Shown here piece by piece: positions 1 through 11,468 of a stretch of DNA of 64,000 nt (position 1 is the stretch's first letter; each line of letters opens with the position of its first letter). The position numbers and the translations under genes were made by a program. Location of the stretch: assembly GCA_019009955.1 (NCBI GenBank), contig CM032233.1, forward strand, positions 68,051,501 to 68,115,500, written 5' to 3'. The notes beneath the pieces are model-generated. The model ran no database searches. It saw only the letters and a list, made by a program, of their open reading frames with translations, and was not told the DNA's origin. Origin of the DNA: Riptortus pedestris. Its lineage: Eukaryota; Arthropoda; Insecta; Hemiptera; Alydidae.

Positions 1-228
1 CTTTTTCAAAATGAACCTTGAGTATGTATTTATACAAATTAAAGAAAATGTCCGAGAGAAAAGAGCTGAAATGATCATAGAGGTAATGTTTTAAGTTTTT
101 ATGAAGAAGTCAGCTTTAATTATTGTCTGAGTTGTGATTCTTTAGAAATATTGTGTTACATAGCAGTTTTCTTTTTAACTATCAAAAAGCTGAACAAGTA
201 TTAACACAAAAAAATATGAAACCATTAC
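1..228. other. TMEM67 intron 5 (partial)
   Basis: AT-rich intron DNA. Bases 1-82 can be read on the plus strand as an open peptide ending at a GTAATG-like donor. I cannot tie this to any gene and do not annotate it. Confidence 0.6.
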
Positions 229-522
229 CTTGTTAACATATTTTTTGTGGTGCTTATAATTCAAAATCCGAACTGGAAGAGCGTGCAAAGTTGTTGAATT
301 ATTTTCTGAGTAGTACAAGTATATATCATAAAAAATAGGTTCAGACTTTTTAATGATTTGCTTGGCTGGAAGAGAGCAAGTAATTAAATATTCAGAAGCA
401 TATCTTATTTTTTCAGAGTAGTGCTGAAGTGGACACAATTCCAACGAGTCTAGACCTTTAGAATATCCAATCCAAGTACCATTAAGATGCCATTTGCTCA
501 TAAAAAATGATAAATAGCTCGT
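229..522 (-). CDS. TMEM67: TMEM67 exon 5
   Basis: This exon is phase 0 at both ends, with acceptor TTTACAG and donor GTAATG. It includes LELCPLQHYSEK and EPIFYDIYLYY, equivalent to the vertebrate region before the first predicted membrane segment. The last codons end in ..YVNK and the next exon is outside the window. Confidence 0.9.
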
Positions 523-3238
523 CTGTAAAAAAAGAAAAAAAAATTTGTTAGTAAATAAAATATTATTTTTTCAATTTTAGAACATGAAGGCACATATAAA
601 AAAAAAAACAAGTCTCAGCTATTCAATTAAAATAACAAGGAATTAGAGGAATTATATATTTCATTTATATTTAGAAAATAGAAGGCTAGTCCAACAAATG
701 AACTTGGAAGAAAGAAAACTGAATAGGAGAAAGAATTTAGAAGATCGAAAAGAAGACTAATTAAAGCATTTCTTAAAGATACTCATGTTAAACACAATAT
801 ATTTAAATACATTTTAATTGAAGATAGGGACAACAAAAATAAATAAATAAAAAGGAATGGGTATCTAAATTGCACTGGTCACTGTCAAATGTATTTTTTA
901 GTCTATCTATTCTACTTGTTCACTAAAAAAAATAGATTATAAGTATCTGATTCAGCACCAAACCTCACTCACAGAATGTTCATAGAAAAACTAATATAAA
1001 ATAATGGGAAATAAAAATCCCCATCTTATATTAAAAATTAAATTTGAAATTACTTCAAAATTTAAATTGAACTACTTATAATACATATATACAATTTCTA
1101 ATCATTAGAAGTTCTTTCAGGGAAAAGTATATCAATACCGATATTTTAGATATATTATATATCTAATACTATATAAGATATATTACTATTTGATTAAAAG
1201 ACATATTATAACAAACCTCTGATTCAGCATCTAGAGTAAATCGCTGATTAAGAGTTTTTCTGAATAAAACAGATGGCGCATCACCTTCAGCATAATACAA
1301 CTTTGGCACATCAGTAAATGTTCTAGAGTCTTTTAATGCACTGCAAGGGCCTCCTATGCTATCTTGGTAAAGATTTAATGCACACATATTACCAAGAAAT
1401 TGGCAACTAACCCTATGATTCATCTGCAAATGACCAAAACACAATAATCAATAAAATTCGATTGAAAGTCATAACATTGTAAGTTTACTCAAGTATAAAA
1501 CTAAATCCTCATTAACAGATTGTATTCTACTATATTAATATCAGTGACTAAAGTGGAATGTCATTTTAAGCAGGTAAACTTATTAATCTGTCTGGTACAA
1601 CATTAACATGAATCGCAGCTTCAAATGATAATATTTTGAAGTCATATTATATGAATGCTCAGTATGACTGAGTAATTCTGTCAATTTAAAGCCATTGGTG
1701 TAACAGGTACTCTATAATTATTGAATATCGAAGGTGTTTAATTTCAAAATAAATTAACAGGGGAATAAATAACAATTAGAAGTATCAAGTTTCCCTGTAC
1801 AATTTCATTTTAAACCAAAAGGTATTTTTCTTTTGAGTAAAACGAACTTTAGTGCATTCAAAAATTATTCATGGATTTAATTTTTTTTATTATTATTATA
1901 CACCTCTATTGTTGCCTAGATAAAAATAATTACAGAAGAAGCATCCGTTATACAGATATTACAATTTAATATTTTTATTTTTCTAAGCCCTTATTACAGG
2001 TGTGTTTCAACCTGTAGGCCTCCTCTACACGAGAGGGTAATGACTTCCGGCAGGAACCAGCCATACTGGGAAGTAGGGGCCAGTCTGTACTCGAACTCAT
2101 AACCTTTGACTTTAAAGTCCAGTGCACTAACCACTCTGCCATGCTGACCCCCACAATTTAATATTAATTATTTTAAATATTCAATTTTTTCAAGATAAGT
2201 TATAAAATTGTTATTTTATTTAGCATCATTGTATATAATATAGTGCCATTATTGGTTTGTGGTAATCTTGGGTATACATTAGGTCATAAAATATCCCAAA
2301 GAATAATGACACCTGACCGGGCAATTTGTGTGTGAATTCGTAACAGGTGATGAGGGTTCCCCAAAATTAAATAATCTTATTTCTTAATCTATGACATGGA
2401 AGGAGTCATAACAACACCTTCCATGAACTCTGATTAATAGTTCTAACATCTCCTTAGATTATCTTAGACAGTTCTGTGTAAATGGAATAGAGGGAGAGAG
2501 AGCATTTTACTGCTACAACAGTATGCTGGCTGCAAAGAGTAAAAATTATTATTATATACAACTATTTTATAAATATTTGTTGTTACCAACAAATATTCTA
2601 CCTTTATCATCATTTTTTGCTATCAAACAGAAATAAAAACACTAACTTACCTTACATCTATACAATACAGGCAACAATTTTTCTTCAAATAATTTAGAAT
2701 GAAAACGTTCAATGTCATAGGAAATATAATACATGTCTTGAGTTTTCGGCCAAGATATGATGACACTTTTTGGAACACAACCGACTTCAGGGACATAACT
2801 ATGTGTGTCTAGAGAACAAGTGCATTCAGGCATAGACAATGGACAACTGACACATTTCTTCAACGCATGGTCAGGTCTTGTGCCTGGTGAACAAGGAATA
2901 CACGTCTTCCTTTCAAGTAAAGTGCCATTAATAGTCCTTTCAACTAAAATAAATAAACTTAAGATAAACAAATATTTTTTTTTTACACTTTGATACAAAA
3001 AAAAAAATATATACTTTGACAATTATGGTAAAGATCATTAAATGGGAAAAAAATCATTTAATGCTCTATTATTATTCAAAATCCATCTATACATTTTGAA
3101 ATATGAATCCCATAACACAGAGTCTAATCCATATCTTCAAGTTTAATGAAGCGCGTGTCAAACAAAAGAAATTTTCTTTAATAACAAAATTTCTTTTATT
3201 TTAACAGCAAAAGTTAACCAACCAGACAAACAATATTG

Positions 3239-3292
<54 letters not shown>

Positions 3293-3421
3293 CTTTACAA
3301 AGTAAGAAACATGAAATAGAAGGTTAGAAAGATTACCTCTAACATTATGAGATATCAAATGACATTGAAACCAATTAAAAAAATCATTTTTATAGAACCT
3401 GTTTATTATTTGTGAAATAAC

Positions 3422-3471
<50 letters not shown>

Positions 3472-6081
3472 TTATGTTTTATATTTGATTCGAGTATATA
3501 ATATTTGGCCACTCTGGATATTGGAATTTTTTTTTGATATAATTACTTTAAATTATCTTGATATTTAGAGTTAAAATGTCAGTACTTTTATTGGCTTTTA
3601 ATTTCTATTTAGATCCTTAGTGTGACAATGATTGATTAATAAATTCCACAATAATATTTATAATATTACATATGGGTTATAGGTATCTTAGGAAGTATCA
3701 GTGTACAAAATATTTTATTTAAATACAATCACTTAGTCACCCCATTTAAAATTTGGTATAAATGTACCAAATTATTATAAAGAGAAAGTATATTTTTTTA
3801 AAAATGTGTTTATGACATTTTTCAAAAACTTTTTCAATGTTTTTGAGAAGTAATGAATTTTAACAATACAGTCATGTGTGGCATCAAATTAAAGCACATC
3901 GAAAATAAAATGAAATGGAGCAAGAGTCAGGTTCAGATGTCAAATAGTTATTGAAATAGATCCTGCTGAAAATTGTCATACATAGGCAAATTTATGCAAT
4001 TTTTAGTTATTTGAAAATGAATAACTTAAATATTAAAAAGACAAAAAAGTTCAAACTTAGCATTTTTTCTTACTTTTGACTGAACTAATACACCAAAAAT
4101 TATTTTAATCTGAGGAGATGCACAGCATTGGTTGATTTGATGTGGAATGACCCTGATTTAGAGAAGTGCTCCCTTCCAAATGACATTTACCCAACAGGAA
4201 GATGAAATAATCCTTATAAAGGAAATACTTGAATATGCTCTTTGAGTTTAGTTTTATTGTGAATAATTGCCTAAGTTATATTAATTCTACCTTGTATGCT
4301 GCCCTCCATGCAAGGAAAACAGACGTGACTGTCTGTTACATTATTTTTATCACAAGATATGCAGAACCTTAAATCTTCTGTGGGTACTTCATTTACTTTG
4401 CATTTTTGGCACAGAGGAAAGCCGGCTCTATGCCATCCTATTTGAATGCTTGACTTGTCACATACACAGGACATACCTGTAACATGAATAAGAAATATAT
4501 GCTTCATCAAAAAATTAATAGTACACTTCACTTTCTTAATCTAAATTAAGTCATGGTTAGTTAACATTTATCAGGGTTATATATTATCCACTGATAAGAG
4601 AATTATTGTAGCATTAGTTTAATTTTTAGAATAATTCATGTTACAATAATTTAAACAAAACAATGGTGAATTTCCACAACATGAGGTAGCAGAAGTTGTG
4701 GAGAGACAATTACAGGCGGCTCTAGGCCAGCTCTAATCACATCCGCTGACTTGATTGTAGATGAAACATGGTAATGATGAATAGTATCAATGATTATTAT
4801 TTACATTGTCCACATTGTTTTAAATAATGAAGAGGGATTGAGTAGGAAGTGATTTTATTCATACTTTTTAAATAATGAATTGGGATTGAATAGTAACTGC
4901 TTAACGTTTAGTCGAAAAGACTCAGCAATACTACATCGATTGTCCATGTTCCCAGAAAAAATCGAAATTTATTAAAAGTAAAGAAGAAAACAGGAAATTT
5001 AAATGGAAAGGACTTTTTCATAGCCTTGCAATGAATAAAATTCACACTTATTATTCAGTCTAAATATTTCCCAAGCAAAACTACCTCAATAATGACACTT
5101 AATAATGATGAATGCTATTCATGATTATGATTAATATTCTCCAGTGAAGATGGATTGATCAGGATATCATTTATTTTCATTCTTCAAAACTTCAACATTC
5201 GTTTTAGTAGCTAGATATTAAGATATAAACCCTAAACACTGAGACAGGGAAATGTAAAAATATTGTGCATAGTAAAGCCTTGCAAATAAAAATACAACCT
5301 CCATTATGCATCCAATTGATTTTCCGAACGAAGCCGGGTGCCTTAGCTTATATATATAAGTATATATTAGCTAAGGTACCCGGCTTTGCTCGGGGAGTCT
5401 GGGAGTCTGAATAATGATTGTAATTTCATATGGCTTTACTATGCACAATATTTTTACACTTCCCATCTCAAGTGTTTAGCTTAATATAATTTTTATTATT
5501 TATTAGTTATTTTTAATTTCAGGTCTCCCTTATAACCCCCACTCCTACTCATTCCTAGCAATGCTGGTACAGCTTATAATCATAGGAGTGTTAATGCTAA
5601 TTTACAATCCAAATTTCGTTTAGTTTGGTTCAGCCTAATAAAATTGATGACACCCACTATAGTTTTTAGCGTATATCTCATTTATACTTTGGTATAAGAC
5701 AAAAGTTTATAAACAAAAGTTGCTTTAAATATCAAAATAAACAACTTTTATTAAAGTACACCTTTGCTCCAAAACCAATAGGAAACGAAATATCACTATT
5801 TTTAATTTCAGACCCCGTTATAACCCCCCTAGCAGTATTGGTACAGCTTATGATCATGGGAGAGTTAATGCTAATTTACATACCGAATTTTGTTGGGTTA
5901 GTAGTAATATACAGACAACTTGTCATAAAATTTGGTTCAGTAGTTTGGGCGTGAAAAGATGGCAAACAAACAGACACCAAAGCCACAAATTGCAGATATC
6001 GTGTCTATGGCATGTGAAACGAAAAAGTATCATGAAATTTCAAGAAAAAAAATCAATGTATAGACAGAGGTTACAACTATA

Positions 6082-6135
<54 letters not shown>

Positions 6136-9100
6136 TAGCTAAGGTACCCGGCGATGCCCGGGAAGTCATTGTTGACTGACTAATGTTAGTATTTTTATAG
6201 CAAGACTTCAATGATTACAATTACACTTCCTTCCACGAAGTATTGTTTTTCCGAAATTGCTAATCCTAAAGGGTAACTTTTGGGGACTAAGAGAATAGAA
6301 ATTTTAGTTTTGAAGAATAAATGAAAATGTGTTCCTAATCTATCCCTCTCCACTTTTTGACTCACCGTTTTTGAATAATTCAAACCATAATCATGGATAG
6401 CATTTATTACAATTAAATATCATCTATAATGAACATATTTCCTGTCAAAAACCAATCCGAGCACATTTAGCTCAAGCATCGTTTAGTACATAAGATTATA
6501 TTCGTAATAGTAAATCTCAGTGGACATCACTTCCCGTAATGCCAATATTTCACTGGAAATAAGTAAACTCAATTAACTGTTTTAGCCTCCCATCAACTTC
6601 TGCTCCCATATGAAGGTTATCCACATAGTTTTCCTTAAATTATTGATTCAAAATATTATTTTAATAATTTATCAACCAGATGGAATTAAATAATAGTGGT
6701 TCCCTAAAAATAACTTAATTTATATTCAAAAAGCTAGGTAGGGGAAGAGATTGTAACCCTCCCTGCAACCTAAGTAATACTTTAAACAATCATATCGAGT
6801 TTAAACGCATATTGCCTTTTATCATAATGACATTACCATTAACATTTAATTGTTATGATAGTACATATTTGTTTCAATAACATCAAGATTTCTGAGATAA
6901 TATATTACCAGAACCAAAGAGTTTGATTCCCCACAACTTCCGCTATCATTCCTTGTTCAAATTCAGCATGACTTTGTTTAAATAATCCATTATACAAATT
7001 AAATAATAGAAATGCTCTTATAGTTTACATTTCTATTGGAAATAAATAACAAAGTTATTTTCTAGAGAAAATAAATAAATGAGAAGGGGGTGGTGAAGAT
7101 TTATAACTTCACTAATCCGAATCATACTTATAACTATCACATAAGACTAAAACATAACATCATTTGTCATAATATGCATCTATTAAAAACACTTAAATAA
7201 GTACCAATAAAATTGATGACTCCCGCTACAGTTTTAGCGAATATTCCGTGTTTACTTCATTTTATGACAAAAGTGAATGCAACAAAAGTTACTCTAAATA
7301 ACAAAGTAAACAACTTTTATTATGTGCATGTTTGCCGCAAATAGAAAATTAAAAAACACGAATTTTTATTTCAGGCCTCTCTTATAAACCCCACTCCCGT
7401 TTGAACCTAAAAATTTTAGTATAGCTTATAATCATGGAAGAATTAATGTTAATTCGCATACCGAGTTTTTTTAAGTTCGGTTCAATCGTTAGTGCCCAAT
7501 TCAATAATAGGCACCCACTTTAGTTTTTAGTGTATAGCTCGTTTATACTTTGTTATACGACAAAAATGATTATAGCAAAAATTACTCTAAATAACAATAT
7601 AAACAAGGTTTGTCATGTACAAATTTGCCGAAAAACCAATAGGAAACCAAATATCGCTATTTTTAATTTCAGGCCTCCCTTACAACCCCCACTCCTGCTC
7701 ATCCCTAGAAATGTTGGTACAGCTTATTATCATGGAGGCATTACTGCTAATACACATAGCGAGTTTTGTTTAGTTCGGTTGAGACTTTTGTGCCAAATAA
7801 AATTGTTTACTCTCGCTATAGAATTTAGCGTATAACTCATTCATACTTCGGTATATGACAAAAGTGTATATGACAAAAGTTACTCTAAATAACAAACTAA
7901 ACAACTTTTGTTATGCGCATAATTGGCAAAAAAGCAATAGGAAACATAAATTTCGCTATTTTTAATTTCAGGCCTCCCTTATAACCCCAACTCCCATTGG
8001 TCTCAGAGAATATTAATATAGCCTAAAGTCTAAGTTGGGTTAGTAGTAATGTTAATACCAAGTTTCATAAAATTTGGTTCAGCCGTTTATGCGTGAAAAG
8101 GTAAGAAGCAAACAGACACCAAAGAAACAAATTGCAGTTTTTGTGTCTATGACATGTGAAACGAAAAAGTATCATGACATTTCAAGAAAAAAAAATCGAT
8201 GTACAGACAGAGGTTACAATTTTATATATATAAAGATATATAATTTTGAACGAGTCTCATTTTCGTCATCTCCTGGGTAGGATCAATGGACATTTGAGGA
8301 CATTTTTCAAAACTCGCGTCATAAGTACGACCTCAACAGCTGATTTTCCTCAAGGAAATCTGCTAAAATGTCAATGAACATTATTTATAGATTTTTTTAA
8401 AAATAAACAAGAAAGGTCCGGTACAAATGATTTGTAGCTCTAATAGATATAGAAAAATTTGCAGTTTTTTATTTTCACCATCGTCTAATCCAACCCCCAC
8501 CCAAATATACTAAATATGAAATTTTAACATTCTGAGGCCAAAGGATGCTGAGGTTTTGAGATATGTATATACACACAGATATAACACCAAAACTAGTCAA
8601 ATTATGTTCAAGGAGGGTCATAACAGATAATCCTGTTGAAATCTGAAAACCGAAACTTTTTGCAATTACAATTATTCCTTTACTTTGTACAAGTAAAAAT
8701 ATGATTGACTATAGTTATAATGCATATGATAGATATTTTTGTTTAATTAAAATGCTAATGATAAAATTTAATTCTGGTAAGTGGGGGTTAAACCAAATGG
8801 GCTACCTGAAGAGGAACAACCACCAAAAAATAGTGGATCTATAATTAACCAGTACCAATTTATTATATTTCATTAGACTCAATTAAGCCTCGAGTGAATG
8901 CTATTTGAAAGCTACTTGAAGGAGCACAGGGCCGGCCCCATAGGTTTACTGTAGTATAGGTAAGAGTTTCAATGGATTATAAAGTGTAGGAACTCATTTT
9001 AAGGGTTTGAATGTTTATTTCAAAAGAAAGCAACATTTATTTATTGTATTTTTTTTTAACAGAAAAGAATTTTGTTTATTTATATAAACAAAAAAGAACC

Positions 9101-10322
9101 TGTGAGGTCCCACACTCGGCCGAGGGTTAACAAACAACATCCACTAATTCATATATTAATTTTGCTTGTACCATATTAGCTAATCTCATATGCCTAATTT
9201 AAGGAATACTTAAAATTTTGGTACAATGGACCCTACAACTTGAATCAATATTCCAATTAATACATAAATAAAATACATACAATTTTTTTAAAATAATTAG
9301 TGAGATTCATTTTTTTATTCCATTTTCATGTAATTATAATGAAACAATTGTATTTTTATCGAAAAGTATATTCAATTTTATGTTTGTCATTTAAAACAAG
9401 AATTCACAACTACAATTTTAAAGTAATTGTCAGTTGAATGACTAGATTATTTAAAGTATTAGAAAATATAAAAGGTAGTTTATAAAAGAATGGTTTATCT
9501 TTTGCTACGAATATTTTCTGAGACTGAGAAGTTTTCATATATGAACCAAAAATAGGTATTAACTTATGTACATAGTAATACCAACTGTAATAATTACCTA
9601 TTAGTGAATATTAATGTTTGGTTTCTACGATCGTATTTCATTTTTATCTCTAGATTAGTTTACTAAAAGCTATACTGACATCTACAGAGTAATGTCTATT
9701 TTTTTTTATTTCTTTTACTTCATTATGTATCCTTTTATAGACCAGTAAGAAAGTCTACAAAAATTATAACTCGATAATTATAATGAATTCCCTTGGATTC
9801 CATATTTTCCCTTGCTATTTACATTTACAGCAACCATTTTCAAAAATTAAGAACTGTTTAAAAAATAATACTGTTCTCCGTTTGCTATGTATTGCGGTGG
9901 GACCATGTCTGTGATAGTAACAATTCTTTTGGTTGTTATATTTTCTCCTAGCTACTATTACTTAAAATGATAATATACTAACATTTGGAAATTTTATGTA
10001 AAAGTAATATGGCTCCATCAGCCATGGATTAAATTAAGAACAAAATGTTTCAAAAACTAGTCAATTTAACTTGTGGTACAAATATGAATTATCGCAAATC
10101 CAATTAATGTTATAAGGAATAAAGAAATACATAAATATAAAACTTACGATCGCTAGATGGAACATGAAATCTATTATTGTAATCACAAGGAGCACAGCCT
10201 AAATTTTTGGCATCGAAATATTCATGTGGTAAGCAGGGTTTCTCGTCAAACGATAATACTTCTCTATAACCGCAGGTAGTACTTAATAAATTAAGTATTG
10301 TCAGTAAAACTAACAGCGACAT
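229..10322 (-). CDS. TMEM67: TMEM67 (meckelin), first five coding exons, 3' part outside window
   Basis: Meckelin is a Frizzled-like membrane protein of the ciliary transition zone (MKS module); in vertebrates its loss causes Meckel and Joubert syndromes. Five exons on the minus strand join in phase: 10148-10322, 4291-4476, 2651-2943, 1217-1423 and 229-522. They encode about 385 residues: a signal peptide, a cysteine-rich extracellular region, and the start of the conserved beta-rich region before the transmembrane part. Recognisable family segments are VERTINGTLL, a QFLGNMC segment and EPIFYDIYLYY, each close to my recollection of vertebrate meckelin. The reading frame stays open at the last exon, so the remaining exons, including the transmembrane helices, must lie left of position 1. 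Intron 1 is 5.7 kb and full of repeats. An X-box upstream supports ciliary regulation. Family identity is sure; exon edges are read from splice motifs. Confidence 0.93.
523..1216. other. TMEM67 intron 4
   Basis: About 0.7 kb of AT-rich DNA with no recognisable element. Confidence 0.7.
1217..1423 (-). CDS. TMEM67: TMEM67 exon 4
   Basis: This exon is phase 0 at both ends, with acceptor TTTGCAG and donor GTTTGT. It encodes the conserved SCQFLGNMC segment, where vertebrate meckelin has a closely similar SCQALGNMC, followed by a region that includes KLYYAEGDAP. Confidence 0.92.
1424..2650. other. TMEM67 intron 3, with one SINE
   Basis: About 1.2 kb of AT-rich intron. The only clear element is the tRNA-derived SINE at 1974-2152. 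Confidence 0.75.
1974..2152 (-). mobile_element. tRNA-derived SINE with 13-bp target-site duplication
   Basis: Read on the minus strand, it starts with a tRNA-like head. An A box (TGGCAGAGTGG) is followed about 35 bases later by a B box (GAGTTCGAGTAC). The body then ends in an A-rich tail (T-rich on the plus strand near 1974). Identical 13-bp copies of ACAATTTAATATT flank it at 1961-1973 and 2153-2165, as expected for LINE-mediated insertion. The head resembles a serine or leucine tRNA, but I cannot assign the parent. Confidence 0.85.
2651..2943 (-). CDS. TMEM67: TMEM67 exon 3: cysteine-rich region
   Basis: The acceptor is TATTTTAG and the donor GTAAGT. The exon begins VERTINGTLL, a near match to vertebrate meckelin, and continues with CIPC, CVSC and CTC pairs. 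It then enters the conserved non-cysteine part containing SYDIERFHSK. It ends in phase 0. Confidence 0.92.
3243..3288. repeat. (TA)n microsatellite
   Basis: Perfect TA dinucleotide run of about 23 units. Confidence 0.97.
3425..3470. repeat. (TA)n microsatellite
   Basis: Perfect TA dinucleotide run of about 23 units. Confidence 0.97.
4291..4476 (-). CDS. TMEM67: TMEM67 exon 2: cysteine-rich repeats
   Basis: The acceptor is TTACAG and the donor GTAGAA. Entering in phase 1, the exon restores an arginine codon and runs into a CVC motif, then paired cysteines (CQKC, CISC, CFPC). This spacing matches the EGF/laminin-like cysteine-rich region of meckelin. It leaves in phase 1. Confidence 0.88.
4900..5348 (-). 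mobile_element. Repeat family B copy, inverted
   Basis: This is the reverse-oriented copy of the family whose plus-strand copy starts at 6134. Both share the terminal TAGCTAAGG(T/C)ACCCGGC sequence. They also share an internal segment matching between about 5080-5140 (reverse) and 6380-6440 (forward). The inner limit is approximate and the element class is undetermined. Confidence 0.55.
5372..6090 (+). mobile_element. Repeat family B copy, short
   Basis: It begins with TAGCTAAGGTACCCGGC and a GC-rich hairpin-prone start (CCCGGC...GCTCGGG). It ends with a GGTTCAGTAG..CGTGAAAAG..AACAAACAGACA stretch, then a (TA)n tail. About 160 bases at its end (5930-6090) are closely matched at 8070-8230. 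It holds two of the roughly 290-bp internal repeat units. Similar ends occur in many arthropod repeats; I cannot assign a class without a library search. Confidence 0.6.
6085..6132. repeat. (TA)n microsatellite
   Basis: Perfect TA run joining the end of one family B copy to the start of the next. Confidence 0.95.
6134..8235 (+). mobile_element. Repeat family B copy, long
   Basis: It starts with TAGCTAAGGTACCCGGCGATGCCCGGG-type sequence and ends with the same segment as the short copy, around GGTTCAGCCG and GCGTGAAAAGG near 8075-8100. The right half holds three tandem units of about 295 bp. No protein domain is visible in any frame, so it is either non-autonomous or badly decayed. Confidence 0.6.
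7331..8060 (+). repeat. Tandem array of ~295-bp units
   Basis: Each unit carries AATAGGAAAC, then TTTTTAATTTCAGGCCTCCC, then ATAACCCC(C/A)ACTCC and a TATAGCTTATAATCATGG-like end. The TTTCAGGCCT points fall near 7371, 7669 and 7964, giving periods of about 298 and 295. Two more diverged units lie at about 5515 and 5803 in the short copy (period about 288). Confidence 0.7.
8240..8372 (+). mobile_element. Helentron-like family A, right-end fragment
   Basis: Directly after a short TA run comes the family A right end: GAACGAGTCTCATTTTCGTC, then GTACGACCTCAACAGCTG, and finally a palindrome ending GGAAATCTGCTAAAA. The left part is missing, or replaced by family B. Confidence 0.75.
10148..10322 (-). 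CDS. TMEM67: TMEM67 exon 1: start codon and signal peptide
   Basis: The ATG lies at 10322-10320. The first residues, MSLLVLLTILNLLSTTCG, form a typical hydrophobic signal peptide with a likely cleavage before YRE. The first cysteine-rich segment follows (CLPHEYF, then CAPC). The exon ends in phase 1 at a GTAAGT donor. A longer frame reaches upstream but uses no ATG, so I chose this start. Confidence 0.88.
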
Positions 10323-10406
10323 ATTTACATACAAAAAAAGCCGTTATGTCTTCATAATCCTTGTTGTTTTGATATTTAAACCTTCCACGGATACGGTTAC
10401 AAAGCA

Positions 10407-10419
10407 GTTGCCTAGCAAC
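10407..10419. promoter_or_regulatory. RFX X-box upstream of TMEM67
   Basis: GTTGCCTAGCAAC fits the X-box consensus GTNRCC-(0-3 N)-RGYAAC at every position, with a one-base spacer. It lies 85 bases upstream of the TMEM67 ATG. RFX factors (DAF-19 in worms, Rfx in flies) use this site to switch on ciliary genes, and usually at about this distance. Confidence 0.85.
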
Positions 10420-11468
10420 GTTTACCAGGATTCTCTTGCAGTAGCTAGCAAGCAGGCAAGGAAATTTAATGCTGTGCCGTTTTTCTCATTTTGAATTACT
10501 TTGGTGGACAAAAATGATCAAATAGCTTCCAAAAAGCCGATGAAATTGAAAAAATGGACGTAATAAATCATTTCAATTCTGTAAATTAATTGTTCTATTC
10601 TGCGGAAAACAGAAAGGGGGGCGCATTATACTACCCGAAACGTAAATACTTTTCACAGATCTTGTAACATTTATTTATATAAACTAATCCTTAATAACTA
10701 ATTATCAGACACAGTTACATTAATTTTGTATTTAACAAGTAAAATGTATCATATGAAAAATAGTAATTTAGAAATAAATAGTATTTATAATAATAATTTA
10801 AATATATTATAAGCAAATCAAATATAACATGTACGAGTATAATATAAGCGATATTTGGTAATTAAAGTGCAATTCAAGAAAGAATTTATTAATTATTTAA
10901 TATTTAGTAATTATTGTTTAATGTTTATAATTATTGGTAGTAATGATTTAATCCCAATTTTTTCAAATAACAACGTAAACAAGAACCAATTAGATAAAAT
11001 GTATAATGGTTAATTTTTCTTTTGAACTTATTCTTGATTTGATAAATACAAAATTTTATAATTAGTACACAAATTATTTTGTACTACAAGATCTGTGAAA
11101 TAAATTTGAATTTTATAATTTGGATAATTGGATTTTGATTCTTTGGAGAGTAATGCATGGAGTAAAATGGAAATTAATGGAATGCATTCAACATAATTAT
11201 TTAACAGAACATGATTACACGTGAGACTAGGTTCTCTTTTATATTAACCAAAGAATATTTTGTTAAAAAAAAAAAAACTGGTTAAATTGTATTAGTAAAT
11301 GATATTTATGATAATGGAACCTCTAACTGATTATGTTAATTGAGATATAATTGAAAAAAAAAAACTGTATCTATTATTTAAAATTATAGGGAAAAAAAAT
11401 CTCAGATCCAAATTGTTCTTTACTTTTGAGTACACTTAATTAAGAAAGTTACTCCAATATTTATAAAG

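Larger units (their letters stand above)
2944..4290. other. TMEM67 intron 2 with two (TA)n tracts
   Basis: About 1.35 kb of AT-rich intron. It contains (TA)n at about 3243-3288 and about 3425-3470. No other element is seen. Confidence 0.75.
4477..10147. other. TMEM67 intron 1, repeat-filled
   Basis: A 5.7 kb intron. About 4.9-8.2 kb is occupied by copies of the CCGGGTACC repeat family, in both orientations. At 8.24-8.37 kb is the right end of a Helentron-like element. From 8.4 to 10.1 kb I see only AT-rich DNA without a recognisable gene or element. Confidence 0.7.

Noticed and set aside
1..82. Plus-strand open stretch ending in a GTAATG-like donor
   Set aside because: It is short, shows no family match and lies in an intron of TMEM67 on the other strand. 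It could be the edge of another gene but cannot be supported.
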